Positions 35,646-44,912 of a stretch of 64,000 nt of DNA are shown piece after piece (the stretch's first letter is position 1; the number at the start of each line of letters is the position of its first letter). The translations under genes and the position numbers were made by a program. The DNA comes from CAG-826 sp964504595 (lineage in GTDB: Bacteria; Bacillota_I; Bacilli_A; RFN20; CAG-826), in assembly GCA_964504595.1 (NCBI GenBank), contig CAZDEE010000005.1:10862-74861 (forward strand). The letters are read 5' to 3'. Below the pieces are notes generated by a model. The model worked only from the letters and a program-made list of their open reading frames with translations. It did not search any database and had not been told where the DNA came from.

Positions 35646-36671
35646 ATGAACAAATTAATTTTCTTTAAGTCGTTAGAAAAAGCTGTTAAAGAATTGCCTT
35701 TAGATGATCAAAAAATGATTATTAAAGAATATGAATTTCGTTATCAACAAGAGAAAATGAAAGGCCGTAAAGATAAAGAAATAATCGGTTCTTTTGGTTC
35801 GCCTAATGAAATTGTTGAAGCATATTTAGCAAAAAGAAAAGTGGAAGTATCGGTTAATTTAAATACAGAATTAACTTCCACTGATGGTTCAACTACTTAT
35901 CAAGCTGTTTATGAAGCTAGGAAAGAAGAATTAATAACTGAAAAAGAAGAAACTACTGAAAAAGAAGAAGTTGTTGTGGAAGTTAATCCGAATTTAGAGC
36001 TTGAAGTTACTTCTAAAGAGGAAACTATTGAAGAAGAAATTGCAATAGAAGAAAAATCAGATGAAGAAACTGAACAAGAAATAACTACAAATAAGGTTGA
36101 AGAAACAATAATGGTTAATGAAGAAGTAACAACTGTAGAAAATGAAAAAACAGAAGCAAATAATGAAAAACGTTCTGGTTCTAAAGAAACAATTTTAGAA
36201 GTTAATCCAAATCTAAAAATTGAAGTTCCGGTTAAACATGAAGCGGTTGTTGAAGAAAAGGCTGAGGAGACATCAAAAAAGAAATCAAAAAAAGAAAAGA
36301 AGAAGGATAAAAAAGATAAGAAAGATGAAACAAAGGAAAAGCAAGAAAAATCGATAAAGAAGATTCCTGCTGTACTTATTCCTTTATGGCTTATATTAAT
36401 TATTCTTGTCTTAGGATTAGATTTAGTAATTGGGTTATTATATATTCCATTTACTTTCTTAGGATTTGGTATTTTCCTTTTTGGAATATATGTTTTAGTG
36501 GGTTCTGTTATGTTTTTTATGTCAGCAAACATTTTTAATGGATTGTTTCAAGCGGGAATTGGAGTCCTAATTTTAGTACTAAGTGTAGTATTTATTTCAT
36601 TAGTGAATTTAATTCTTAAGAAATCTTGGAAACTTTTAGGAACTATGTTTAGAATGATGAGAGGTAAATAG
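35646..36671 (+). CDS. HAAS (DUF1700-like) domain membrane protein
   Basis: In this 341-residue protein, the N-terminus (KSLEKAVKELPLDDQKMIIKEYEFRYQQ ... GSPNEIVEAYL) is a HAAS/DUF1700 signalling domain, often partnered with PadR-type regulators. A long Glu/Lys-rich low-complexity linker (about 90-235) is followed by three or four membrane helices (IPLWLILIILVLGLDLVIGLLY and onwards). The 3' end is two bases from the DUF4097-like gene. The pair is a common Firmicute arrangement for envelope-stress or intrinsic regulation. Function in this organism is inferred. Confidence 0.75.
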   Translation: MNKLIFFKSLEKAVKELPLDDQKMIIKEYEFRYQQEKMKGRKDKEIIGSFGSPNEIVEAYLAKRKVEVSVNLNTELTSTDGSTTYQAVYEARKEELITEKEETTEKEEVVVEVNPNLELEVTSKEETIEEEIAIEEKSDEETEQEITTNKVEETIMVNEEVTTVENEKTEANNEKRSGSKETILEVNPNLKIEVPVKHEAVVEEKAEETSKKKSKKEKKKDKKDKKDETKEKQEKSIKKIPAVLIPLWLILIILVLGLDLVIGLLYIPFTFLGFGIFLFGIYVLVGSVMFFMSANIFNGLFQAGIGVLILVLSVVFISLVNLILKKSWKLLGTMFRMMRGK

Positions 36672-36673
36672 AT

Positions 36674-37363
36674 ATGAAAAAGAAATATGTTGCTTTAATT
36701 ATTTTTACCACGATTGGTATAGGATTATCTCTTGCAGGTGCAATTGGCTTAAATTTTGATCTTTCTTCTGTTACTGCCGGTGCTGAATTTAAAGAAATAG
36801 AAGAGAAATATTCTTTAATTAAAAATGAAGAAGAGACATTGAATATTAATGTTAGTTCTAGTAAAGTTCAAATTGTGAAATCAAGTAGTGATGAAATAGA
36901 GGTAAGTTATATAAGCGATGAAGCTGTTCTTTTATATGAAGAAAATTTATTGAGCTTTGTTCCAAAAATAAAGTTAGATTATTGGTATAATCCCTTTGCT
37001 ACTTTATCTTCCCAATATGAAATTAAAATAGGTTTACCTGAAAATGGTTATAAGCATTTAAATATCTACGCAAATGCATCAACTTTAAGCATTAGCGAAA
37101 TGGGATTTGCTTCGATTAATTTAAAAGCTTCTGCATGTGATATTAAATTAGAAACTATTGTGGTTGATGAATTAGAATTTTTAATTTCCGCTTGTTCTTT
37201 AAATGCTAAATTAATGGGAACAAGAGATGATTATTTTGTTGATATAAAGACAAGTATGGGTAGTTGTAATATTAATGAAAATGATAATAATCCGGAAAAA
37301 GTTTATTCTAAAAGTATTACTGGTATTGTAAATACAGGGGCTGCGATTGTTAATTTTGCATAG
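36674..37363 (+). CDS. DUF4097-like membrane-anchored beta-repeat protein
   Basis: The 229-residue protein has an N-terminal signal-anchor helix (ALIIFTTIGIGLSLAGAIGL). A beta-strand-repeat domain then resembles DUF4097/DUF4098 putative adhesins (INVSSSKVQIVKSSSDEIEVSY, LNIYANASTLSISEM, INLKASACDIKLE). It is probably exposed outside the cell. It is translated from a site 2 bases after the HAAS gene and is its likely functional partner. Confidence 0.72.
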   Translation: MKKKYVALIIFTTIGIGLSLAGAIGLNFDLSSVTAGAEFKEIEEKYSLIKNEEETLNINVSSSKVQIVKSSSDEIEVSYISDEAVLLYEENLLSFVPKIKLDYWYNPFATLSSQYEIKIGLPENGYKHLNIYANASTLSISEMGFASINLKASACDIKLETIVVDELEFLISACSLNAKLMGTRDDYFVDIKTSMGSCNINENDNNPEKVYSKSITGIVNTGAAIVNFA

Positions 37364-37402
37364 TTTATAATTATTTTGTTCATACTACATTTGGGTGATA
37401 GT

Positions 37403-37873
37403 ATGAATGAAACAAAATTAATGAAGAGATTTTTAGCCTCAGTAAAAATGGGTAATCGAATTATAAGAAATATTGAAACAAGGACATCTTCTTTAGAGAT
37501 AAGAAAACTATGGGTTGATATTTTGAATTCTTTTGCGGTGCATGAAAACAATATTGTTACGGTTATGGAAAAACTAGATGTCAATACCGATGTTGATTTA
37601 TCAATCATGCAGAAGATGGCTATTTGTATGCAAAAAAGCAAATTAAAAGGCAATGATGATGTTGAATTATTACTTCTGGGTGTTGAAGGACTTGAAATGG
37701 GTATGGTTGGATCATTAAAGTTTATACACGTTAATGAAGCAATCAATGAGGAATTTATTTTAGAAGTAATTGCAATCTATGATGAATATGAAAGAAGTTT
37801 TAATAGAGTTGTTAAAAAGATTAAAGAGTATTTAAATTTAGATTATAGAAGATCAAAAAAGAATGACTTATAA
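37403..37873 (+). CDS. Hypothetical helical protein
   Basis: The 156-residue protein looks all-helical, with an N-terminal ETKLMKRFLASVKMGNRIIRNIE and regularly spaced charged helices, possibly a ferritin-like or four-helix bundle. No iron-binding EXXH pair is evident. ATG 37403 has GGGTGA just upstream; the longer frame from 37376 is rejected. No family recognised. A strong terminator follows. Confidence 0.55.
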   Translation: MNETKLMKRFLASVKMGNRIIRNIETRTSSLEIRKLWVDILNSFAVHENNIVTVMEKLDVNTDVDLSIMQKMAICMQKSKLKGNDDVELLLLGVEGLEMGMVGSLKFIHVNEAINEEFILEVIAIYDEYERSFNRVVKKIKEYLNLDYRRSKKNDL

Positions 37874-37920
37874 ATATTATGTTAAAACAGTATTTTAGAA
37901 TTAAAATAGCTTTTTTTTAA

Positions 37921-37955
37921 GGCATCAATTATGAATATCATAGTTGATGTTTTAT
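37921..37955 (+). terminator. Intrinsic terminator
   Basis: CATCAATTATGA (37923-37934) and TCATAGTTGATG (37938-37949) form a long stem with a 3-base loop, followed by TTTTATTT. Confidence 0.85.
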
Positions 37956-38024
37956 TTATGCATATTTTATTGTTTTAGATATTATTTATTAACTTAATTT
38001 ATTACTCTTTTAATAGTTCTATAA

Positions 38025-38052
38025 TTGACAAAAACAATTGTTTTGATATACT
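38025..38052 (+). promoter_or_regulatory. Promoter of riboswitch/P-type ATPase unit
   Basis: TTGACA (38025-38030) and TATACT (38047-38052) are separated by 16 bases. Transcription would start near 38059, just before the riboswitch. Confidence 0.8.
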
Positions 38053-38062
38053 ATAACTAACT

Positions 38063-38231
38063 CGTGAGGGAGTAAGAAGCGTAGTAAAACTACGGGGCGA
38101 AGTCAACAATCGATGTTAAAAAAAACATCTGGCTAGCCTTAAAATATGAGACTCATGTAGAGCAGCGTTTGCGATACATGGTGGATTAAAAATGAATTAC
38201 CTAAGTGTGGCAAATGCATTTAGGTTTTTTT
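38063..38231 (+). ncRNA. yybP-ykoY manganese riboswitch (aptamer plus expression platform)
   Basis: The conserved yybP-ykoY elements are present. CGTGAG (38063-38068) pairs with CTCATG (38152-38157) to close P1. The GGGAGTA core follows the 5' P1 strand, then the GTAGTAAAACTAC hairpin. The AGTCAACAATCGATG...CATCTGGCT loop region and GAGAC come before the 3' P1 strand. CATGTA (38154-38159) can alternatively pair with TACATG (38175-38180), which competes with P1. Mn(II) binding should stabilise P1 and change folding around the terminator at 38199-38231. The exact on/off logic is inferred. Confidence 0.82.
38199..38231 (+). terminator. Riboswitch expression-platform terminator
   Basis: ACCTAAGTG (38199-38207) pairs with CATTTAGGT (38217-38225), then seven T. 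An upstream GGTGGATT can pair with AATTACC (38195-38201), a plausible antiterminator. Confidence 0.8.
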
Positions 38232-38254
38232 ATTTAAATAAGAGGTGAAAGTTA

Positions 38255-40915
38255 ATGAATGAGTATTTAAAAGGAAAAGAACAAGTTTTAAAAGAGCAAG
38301 CTACTTCAGAAAGTGGTTTATCTTTAGAGGATGTTAAACTACGACAAGAAAAATATGGTAAGAACAAATTAGCGGACGCTAAAAAAACACCTTTGATTAT
38401 TAAATTTCTTCTTGAATTTAAAGATCCAATGGTTTTAATTTTAATAGCCGCGGCAATTGTTTCATTAGTACTTGCAATTGTAGAAAATGAATCATTCGCT
38501 GATACCATTATTATTTTAGCGGTTGTTATGATTAATGCTATTCTTGGAGTTATTCAAGAAAACAAAGCTGAAAAAGCGATTGAAGCGTTACAAGAGATGT
38601 CTCGTGCGACAAGTAAGGTTATAAGAAATGATCATGTTATGGTTGTTAATGCTGAAGATTTAGTTCCAGGTGACATCGTTCTTCTTGAAGCGGGTGATGC
38701 AGTTCCAGCCGATGCTAGAATTATTGAATGCGCAAGTTTAAAAGTTGAAGAAGCCGCTCTTACAGGAGAATCAGTCCCAGTATTAAAAACTTCAGATGTT
38801 ATCGCTAAGGAAGAAAAAGAAATTCTTCTTGGAGATCGTAAAAATATGCTTTATATGGGTAGTAATGTTGTTTATGGACGTGCTAAAGCGATTATCGTTT
38901 CAACGGGTATGGATACTGAGATGGGTAAAATCGCCACGGCATTAACCGAAGCTAAAGAAGGCGATACTCCATTACAAAAGAAACTCAATCAATTAAGTAA
39001 AATCTTAACAATTTTAGTTTTAATTATTTGTGTGATTATCTTTGCTGTTGGATTAATTACTGATGGCTTTGAAGTTGAGGCTATTTTAGGCTCATTTATG
39101 ACTGCAATTTCTTTAGCAGTTGCGGCAATTCCTGAAGGCTTAGCCGCGGTCGTAACTATCGTTTTATCAATTGGTGTAACTAAAATGTCTAAACGTAATG
39201 CCACAATTAGAAAATTAACCGCAGTTGAAACATTAGGTTGTACACAAGTTATTTGTTCAGATAAAACTGGAACATTAACTCAAAATAAAATGACAGTTGT
39301 TGAACAATATTCAAATGATGAAATATTATTAGCAAGAGCTATGGCGTTATGTTCAGATGCTGAACTTGAAGAATGTGGTTCTGTAGGTGAACCGACAGAA
39401 TGTGCATTAGTTAATTACGCAAAAAAATTAGATTTAGATAAGAATGAATTAAAAATTTCATATCCTCGTGTAGGAGAAGCACCATTTGATTCTTTAAGAA
39501 AAATGATGTCTACGGTTCATAATTATAATGGACAAATAATTCAATATACTAAAGGCGCTCCAGATGAAGTGTTAAAGAGATGTAATTATTATTGGAATGG
39601 TAGTGAAATGATCCCTTTAACTGAGTCACTTAAACAAGAAATTTTAGCTGCAAATAAAAATATGGCTTCAAAAGCATTACGTATATTATGTGCGGCGATG
39701 AAAATCTTAGATGGGGTTCCTTATTCCTTTGCGGCAGAAGATATTGAAAATGATTTATGTTATGTTGGCTTAGTCGGTATGATTGATCCAATTAGACCAG
39801 AAGTTAAAGTCGCTATTGAGCAATGTAAAGATGCTGGTATAAGAGCGGTTATGATTACTGGTGATCATATTGATACAGCTGTAGCTATTGCTAAACAATT
39901 AGGTATTTTAGAAGATGAATCACAAGCGATAACTGGTGCTGATTTAAATAATATGAGCGATGAAGAATTAATTGCTAATATTGGTAATTATAGTGTATAT
40001 GCCCGTGTTCAACCTGAACATAAAGTTCGTATTGTTAAAGCATGGCAAGCTTTAGGAAAAGTTACCGCGATGACCGGTGATGGTGTTAATGATGCTCCAT
40101 CAATTAAAAATGCTGATATTGGTGTTGGTATGGGTATTACTGGTACCGATGTTACTAAAAATGTTGCTGATATGGTTTTAGCGGATGATAATTTTGCGAC
40201 TATTGTTTCTGCAGTTGAAGAAGGTAGAAGAATTTATGACAATATTCGAAAATCAATTCAATTCTTACTTTCAAGTAATCTTGCGGAAGTTATTTCGGTC
40301 TTTGTATCTTCTTTAATCGGATTTAAGATTTTAAAACCTGCTCACTTATTATGGATTAATTTAATTACTGATAGTATTCCGGCAATTGCCTTAGGTATGG
40401 AAGATAGTGAACATGATATTATGAAACGTGAACCTCGTAATCCTAAAGATGGTATCTTCTCTAATGGATTAGGTGTCGATGTTGTGGTTCAAGGTTTATT
40501 AGTTTCATTAATAACATTAGTTTCCTTCTTCGTCGGTCACTATATTGAATGGGTTGATGTAGCGGATACTGGCATTAAGTTCTGGGATTTCTTACATGGA
40601 GGAGAAAGTCCAGATGGTATGACAATGGCATTTTTAACTCTTTCCTTTGTTGAGTTATTCCATGCGTTTAATATGCGTTCCCGTAAAGAATCCATCTTTA
40701 CAATTAAAAAACAAAATATGGTTTTATGGGGTGCGACTATTGCTTCTTTAGTTTTAACGACTATGGTAATTTATGTTCCATTCTTAAGCGACGCTTTTGG
40801 ATTTACAAGTATTAGCTTTATTGAATATATAGTAGCTATCGCTTTAGCGTTAACAATTATTCCAATTATGGAATTAATAAAGTTAGTTCAAAGATCAATT
40901 AAAAAGAATAAATAG
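38255..40915 (+). CDS. P2-type cation-transporting ATPase (Ca/Mn exporter)
   Basis: This 886-residue P-type ATPase belongs to the P2A/SERCA-like group: IPEGL in M4, D336 in DKTGT, TGDGVND (D609 to D613), and M5-M6 residues NLAEV and NLITDSIPAIALG. These ion-site features fit Ca(II) or Mn(II). Because a yybP-ykoY manganese riboswitch controls it, Mn(II) export is the likeliest role, as for the L. lactis yoaB type. It lacks heavy-metal domains and is transcribed alone. Confidence 0.9.
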   Translation: MNEYLKGKEQVLKEQATSESGLSLEDVKLRQEKYGKNKLADAKKTPLIIKFLLEFKDPMVLILIAAAIVSLVLAIVENESFADTIIILAVVMINAILGVIQENKAEKAIEALQEMSRATSKVIRNDHVMVVNAEDLVPGDIVLLEAGDAVPADARIIECASLKVEEAALTGESVPVLKTSDVIAKEEKEILLGDRKNMLYMGSNVVYGRAKAIIVSTGMDTEMGKIATALTEAKEGDTPLQKKLNQLSKILTILVLIICVIIFAVGLITDGFEVEAILGSFMTAISLAVAAIPEGLAAVVTIVLSIGVTKMSKRNATIRKLTAVETLGCTQVICSDKTGTLTQNKMTVVEQYSNDEILLARAMALCSDAELEECGSVGEPTECALVNYAKKLDLDKNELKISYPRVGEAPFDSLRKMMSTVHNYNGQIIQYTKGAPDEVLKRCNYYWNGSEMIPLTESLKQEILAANKNMASKALRILCAAMKILDGVPYSFAAEDIENDLCYVGLVGMIDPIRPEVKVAIEQCKDAGIRAVMITGDHIDTAVAIAKQLGILEDESQAITGADLNNMSDEELIANIGNYSVYARVQPEHKVRIVKAWQALGKVTAMTGDGVNDAPSIKNADIGVGMGITGTDVTKNVADMVLADDNFATIVSAVEEGRRIYDNIRKSIQFLLSSNLAEVISVFVSSLIGFKILKPAHLLWINLITDSIPAIALGMEDSEHDIMKREPRNPKDGIFSNGLGVDVVVQGLLVSLITLVSFFVGHYIEWVDVADTGIKFWDFLHGGESPDGMTMAFLTLSFVELFHAFNMRSRKESIFTIKKQNMVLWGATIASLVLTTMVIYVPFLSDAFGFTSISFIEYIVAIALALTIIPIMELIKLVQRSIKKNK

Positions 40916-40920
40916 TTATG

Positions 40921-40945
40921 AGGTCATAGAAATATGACCTTTTTA
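40921..40945. terminator. Terminator between converging ATPase and ZIP genes
   Basis: GGTCATA (40922-40928) pairs with TATGACC (40933-40939) and is followed by TTTTT. It overlaps the end of the ZIP gene on the other strand. Confidence 0.8.
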
Positions 40946-41740
40946 TATGATTTCTAATAGGATCATAATGGCAAATCCGAACATAAAGGCCCATATTCCA
41001 TAATGTTCAAAGCCGTCTTTTCTAGCGGATGGTAACAATTCATCGATAGTTACATAAATCATTGAACCGGCGCCAAAAGCAAGTAACCAGGACATTAAGG
41101 ATGATATCGAAGTGGCTAAAATAATTCCAATAATACCGAATATAGGCTCAACACTCCCACTTAATATACTTAATATAAATGCTTTTCCTTTTGATAATCC
41201 TTCATCATGAAGAGGTATTGCGACTGCAGAACTTTCTGGAAAGTTTTGAATAGACATACCGATAGCTAATGATAAAGCGCTTATCATTGCTTCTTCTGTT
41301 TTTAAGGCTAATGCTCCTCCACAAGCAAATCCCACAGATAGACCTTCAGGAATATTATGAATTGTGACCGCAAGAACAAATTTTATTTGTCTTGATATTT
41401 TATTGTTTTTGATTCCTTCTTCATTTTCGCTATTATGATGGAAATGTGGGATGATTTTATCAAGAATAAATAATATTAGTCCTCCTAATAAAAATCCTCC
41501 AACAACCGGGATAAAAGAAAAAAGGTAATAGGTTTCTTTTGCTCTTTCAATTGATGGTAATAGTAATCCAAATAAACCAGCACAAATCATAATGCCACTG
41601 GTAAAGCCTAATATGGCATTGCTTACTTTACTAGATAGTTGTTTTCTAATAAAGAAAACGGTTGTTGCTCCAAGAACGTTAGCAAAAAATACTACGCTAA
41701 ATGAAATAATGGTAATAAGTATTGGTGTCATTATTGTCAC
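40943..41740 (-). CDS. ZIP-family divalent metal transporter
   Basis: The 265-residue protein has the ZIP fold with eight helices. The metal-path motif HNIPEGL and the SIQNFPESSAVAIPL segment on the next helix provide the binuclear metal-binding histidine/glutamate ligands. A His-rich loop (HFHHNSENEEG) sits between helices 3 and 4. It should import Zn, Fe or Mn. It converges with the manganese-regulated exporter, and a role in metal balance fits, though the specificity is not readable. Confidence 0.88.
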   Translation of the reverse strand: MTIMTPILITIISFSVVFFANVLGATTVFFIRKQLSSKVSNAILGFTSGIMICAGLFGLLLPSIERAKETYYLFSFIPVVGGFLLGGLILFILDKIIPHFHHNSENEEGIKNNKISRQIKFVLAVTIHNIPEGLSVGFACGGALALKTEEAMISALSLAIGMSIQNFPESSAVAIPLHDEGLSKGKAFILSILSGSVEPIFGIIGIILATSISSLMSWLLAFGAGSMIYVTIDELLPSARKDGFEHYGIWAFMFGFAIMILLEII

Positions 41741-41873
41741 ATCCTTACTTTATTAGTTTATTCACTTTTTAAGAAAACGAAATTAAATATTTTACATTTA
41801 ATAATTTGCTTTATTTTAGATTGTTCGCTTTTTATTTGGAAGTTTGTCCATACTAAAAATGAGGTGAATATTA

Positions 41874-43157
41874 ATGGCTAAAATTAAAGATATTATGGCA
41901 AGAGAAGTCTTAGATTCAAGAGGCAATCCGACGATTGAGACTGATGTATATTTAGATGATGGATCATTTGGAAGAGCGATTGTTCCTTCGGGTGCTTCAA
42001 CTGGTAAAAAGGAAGCTTTAGAATTACGTGATGGTGATAAAAATAGATTTCTAGGTAATGGTGTTTTACAAGCGGTTAATAATGTGAATACGATTTTAAA
42101 GAATTTACTTGTAGGACAAGAAGCATCACAAGAGTTAATAGATAATTTGATGATTAATGAAGATGGAACTAAAAATAAATCTCGTTTAGGCGCAAATGCA
42201 ATATTAAGTATCTCTTTAGCGGTATTACATGCGCTTAGTGATTCAAAAGATGTTCCTTTATATAAATTATGGCATCAGGATGATAATTATTATATGCCGG
42301 TTCCAATGATGAATATTATTAATGGAGGAAGACATGCTTCTAATGCAGTTGATTTTCAAGAGTATATGATTGTTCCTGTTAAAGCTGATTCTTTTAAAAC
42401 TGCGGTTAGAATGGGAAGTGAAATATTTCATACTTTAAAATCACTTTTATTAAGAGATAATCTATCTATTGGTGTCGGTGATGAAGGAGGATTTGCTCCT
42501 GATTTTAAAGATAATCAATCTCCTTTAGATTATATAATTGAAGCTATTTCGAAAGCAGGTTATAAACCGGGTGAGGATGTTTGTATCGCTTTAGATGTTG
42601 CTTCAAGTGAATTCTATTTAGCAGATGAACAAGTATATGATTTACATAAAAGTAATAATGGCAAAAAGACTACAGATGAGATGATTGATTATTTAGAATG
42701 GCTTGTAGATAATTATCCTATTATATCGATAGAAGATGGATTAAGTGAAGATGATATTGAAGGATGGAAGAAATTAACTTCTAGATTAGGTGATAGAATA
42801 CAACTTGTAGGGGATGATTTATTCGTTACTAATTATGAATTATTAAAAGAGGGAATAGATAATAAGATTGCTAATGCGATATTAATTAAAGTTAATCAAA
42901 TTGGAACGATTAGTGAAACATTTAAAACGATAAATTTAGCTAAAGAGAATAATTATCGTATTATTATTTCTCATCGTTCTGGTGAAAGTGAAGACACTAC
43001 GATTGCCGATTTAGCGGTTATGTGTTCTTCTTTACAAATTAAAACTGGTTCTTTATCTAGATCAGAACGTGTTGCTAAATATAATAGATTGATAAGAATT
43101 GAAGAAGAACAAAATGGTAATTCTATTTATCCTGGATATAAAGCATTTGATAAATAA
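41874..43157 (+). CDS. eno: Enolase
   Basis: The 427-residue enolase catalyses 2-phosphoglycerate to phosphoenolpyruvate in glycolysis. It has AREVLDSRGNPTIE, the SGASTGKKEALELRD loop, IINGGRHASNAVDFQEYM, GDEGGFAP, the metal ligands in SIEDGLSEDD and GDDLFVTN, and SHRSGESEDT. The usual HADN reads HASN, a tolerated variation. It is transcribed on its own. Confidence 0.96.
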   Translation: MAKIKDIMAREVLDSRGNPTIETDVYLDDGSFGRAIVPSGASTGKKEALELRDGDKNRFLGNGVLQAVNNVNTILKNLLVGQEASQELIDNLMINEDGTKNKSRLGANAILSISLAVLHALSDSKDVPLYKLWHQDDNYYMPVPMMNIINGGRHASNAVDFQEYMIVPVKADSFKTAVRMGSEIFHTLKSLLLRDNLSIGVGDEGGFAPDFKDNQSPLDYIIEAISKAGYKPGEDVCIALDVASSEFYLADEQVYDLHKSNNGKKTTDEMIDYLEWLVDNYPIISIEDGLSEDDIEGWKKLTSRLGDRIQLVGDDLFVTNYELLKEGIDNKIANAILIKVNQIGTISETFKTINLAKENNYRIIISHRSGESEDTTIADLAVMCSSLQIKTGSLSRSERVAKYNRLIRIEEEQNGNSIYPGYKAFDK

Positions 43158-43240
43158 CTAAAAAATACGTTTATTGTAATTTTATAAATAAATGCCAAAT
43201 TGTTTCTTGAAATTGACATTATTTTATTAATATTTAATAA

Positions 43241-43310
43241 AAAAGCCCTTACATTTATACTTGTAATTATCAATTTATAGTTTATAATATATGTATAAAA
43301 AAGGGCTTTT
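43241..43310 (+). promoter_or_regulatory. Inverted repeat flanking a promoter
   Basis: AAAAGCCCTT (43241-43250) and AAGGGCTTTT (43301-43310) are perfect inverses separated by 50 bases. Between them lie TTGTAA (43261-43266) and TATAAT (43283-43288) with a 16-base spacer. The stem could end enolase read-through, while the promoter starts the next gene. Confidence 0.6.
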
Positions 43311-43356
43311 CTTATGGAAAAACCCTTTAATATTCTCTAAAGAAAGGAAAAAATAT

Positions 43357-44778
43357 ATGAAAAAAATATTTAAGAGACTTGCAGGATTAATGATGGGGTT
43401 GTTAGCAGTTGCAGGCTTAGCAGGATTAAATGCAAGTAATTCAGTTGTTGCATCTGCTGAAAAAAATACGACAGATGACAGTCAAGAAAAGTGGTCTATA
43501 ATAGGTTCGAGAACAGGATGGAATACTGATTTTGGTGATTTGATTTATGATTCAGAGGATGACCGTTATGAATTAGCAATAGTATTAAATACGGGTGAAG
43601 AATTTAAGCTTCGACTTAATAAGACTTGGCCAAACGAAGGTGGAAAAGAAATCGGTTATGGCGGAAATACAGGTGGCAATATTGGAACTTATTTAGAAAA
43701 TGCTTATGGGAATTTTAAGGTAAAAGAAACTGGTTCTTATATTTTGTGGGTTAAAGATGAAAATGTAAGAGATTATGATGACAAATCATATGGTTTTGGA
43801 ATTGATAAAGTTGAAGCTAAAACTTATACTGTTACTCATTATAAAAAAGATGGAAGTGTTTTAGCAACTGATGATACTGTTCTAGAAAATTCTACGTACA
43901 ATCCAAAATTTGAAGAAGTTGAAGGATTTAGATTAGAAGGTTGGTATACAGAACCAGAATTAGTTAATAAATTTGAAAAAGCAACTCCAATTACAAGTGA
44001 TTTAAATTTATATCCAAAATATGTTGAAGCAGAAGATTATGTTGCTTATTTCTATGATGGTAACAATGTTTTAGATTCTACTGTTTATGCATATATGTAT
44101 AGAGATTCAACAGATGGTGGAAAAAATGCTGATTGGCCAGGCATTGCTATGGAAAAAGATACTAACGGATGTTGGAAAATTGAAATAGATGCTTCACAAA
44201 CATATACTAAGATTATTTTTAACAATGGTAGTATACAAACTGATAATATAGTAGTTGTTGATGATCCTTTAAATATATATGCTTTTGTTGAATTAGGTGA
44301 TAATAAATACACTGCATCAAACAATACTGTTGTTGCCGCAATTAATGGTGAAAATGATGTTTCTGCCACAGGTTATTATTTAAAAGATTCTGAAGGTAAT
44401 TTAACTAATGGTACTTCATTCATTGCAAATGATCAAAAACAAATAGTATTTGAACAATATATAGCTAATGTTGATACATGTACTTCTTATGATAATTATG
44501 TAGAATATAATAAGTTAGCAGAAGGCTTAGATACATCAGTTAAAATTACTGATAAGAATGAAGAAAATAATGATATTGAAATTACAATTGCTGAGAAATT
44601 AGCGTATATGGAAGTTTATAGTAATTTCAAAAAAACAGAGAGTAGTTCAAAGGGTGTTAATATCTTAGGAAATATTTCTTCATCAAATAATATCGCTATC
44701 GTATTAGTGGTTGGTTTATTAGGTTTAACTGCAGTTGGAGCTTATTATTTCCTTAATAAAAGAAAATTTGCTAAATAA
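43357..44778 (+). CDS. Secreted membrane-anchored starch-binding-like protein
   Basis: The 473-residue protein has an N-terminal signal peptide ending near ASA-EKN and a final membrane helix with a basic tail (IALIVLVV-like segment, then NKRKFAK). Region about 40-145 resembles a SusE/F-type starch-binding fold (FKLRLNKTWPNEGGKEIGYGGN). About 150-215 is an InlB-type repeat (GFRLEGWYTEP). About 215-300 is CBM26-like: W260-P261 and IIFNNGSIQT (N289 to T295), hallmarks of that starch-binding module. No catalytic domain. It likely binds starch or glycogen at the cell surface. ATG 43357 (AAAGGAAA upstream) is preferred to 43291. Confidence 0.72.
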   Translation: MKKIFKRLAGLMMGLLAVAGLAGLNASNSVVASAEKNTTDDSQEKWSIIGSRTGWNTDFGDLIYDSEDDRYELAIVLNTGEEFKLRLNKTWPNEGGKEIGYGGNTGGNIGTYLENAYGNFKVKETGSYILWVKDENVRDYDDKSYGFGIDKVEAKTYTVTHYKKDGSVLATDDTVLENSTYNPKFEEVEGFRLEGWYTEPELVNKFEKATPITSDLNLYPKYVEAEDYVAYFYDGNNVLDSTVYAYMYRDSTDGGKNADWPGIAMEKDTNGCWKIEIDASQTYTKIIFNNGSIQTDNIVVVDDPLNIYAFVELGDNKYTASNNTVVAAINGENDVSATGYYLKDSEGNLTNGTSFIANDQKQIVFEQYIANVDTCTSYDNYVEYNKLAEGLDTSVKITDKNEENNDIEITIAEKLAYMEVYSNFKKTESSSKGVNILGNISSSNNIAIVLVVGLLGLTAVGAYYFLNKRKFAK

Positions 44779-44804
44779 TTAACGATACACAAAATAGTTT
44801 AATT

Positions 44805-44842
44805 GAGGATGATAATGAAATGAATTATTATCCTCTTTTTTG
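44805..44842 (+). terminator. Intrinsic terminator
   Basis: GAGGATGATAAT (44805-44816) pairs with ATTATTATCCTC (44824-44835) with one G-U, followed by TTTTTT. Confidence 0.85.
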
Positions 44843-44912
44843 ATGGTTTAAATACTTTGAGTGTTTATTTAAACATTGAAAAAGTGTATTCTAATTATAA
44901 GAGGTGATAAAT

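Noticed and set aside
35909..36532. Long minus-strand open frame opposite the HAAS gene
   Set aside because: A shadow of the Glu/Lys-rich linker (Ser/Phe-rich, no ribosome site, no family likeness).
41874..43157. HASN instead of HADN in enolase as a loss of function
   Set aside because: All catalytic and metal residues are otherwise present and the position varies among enolases.
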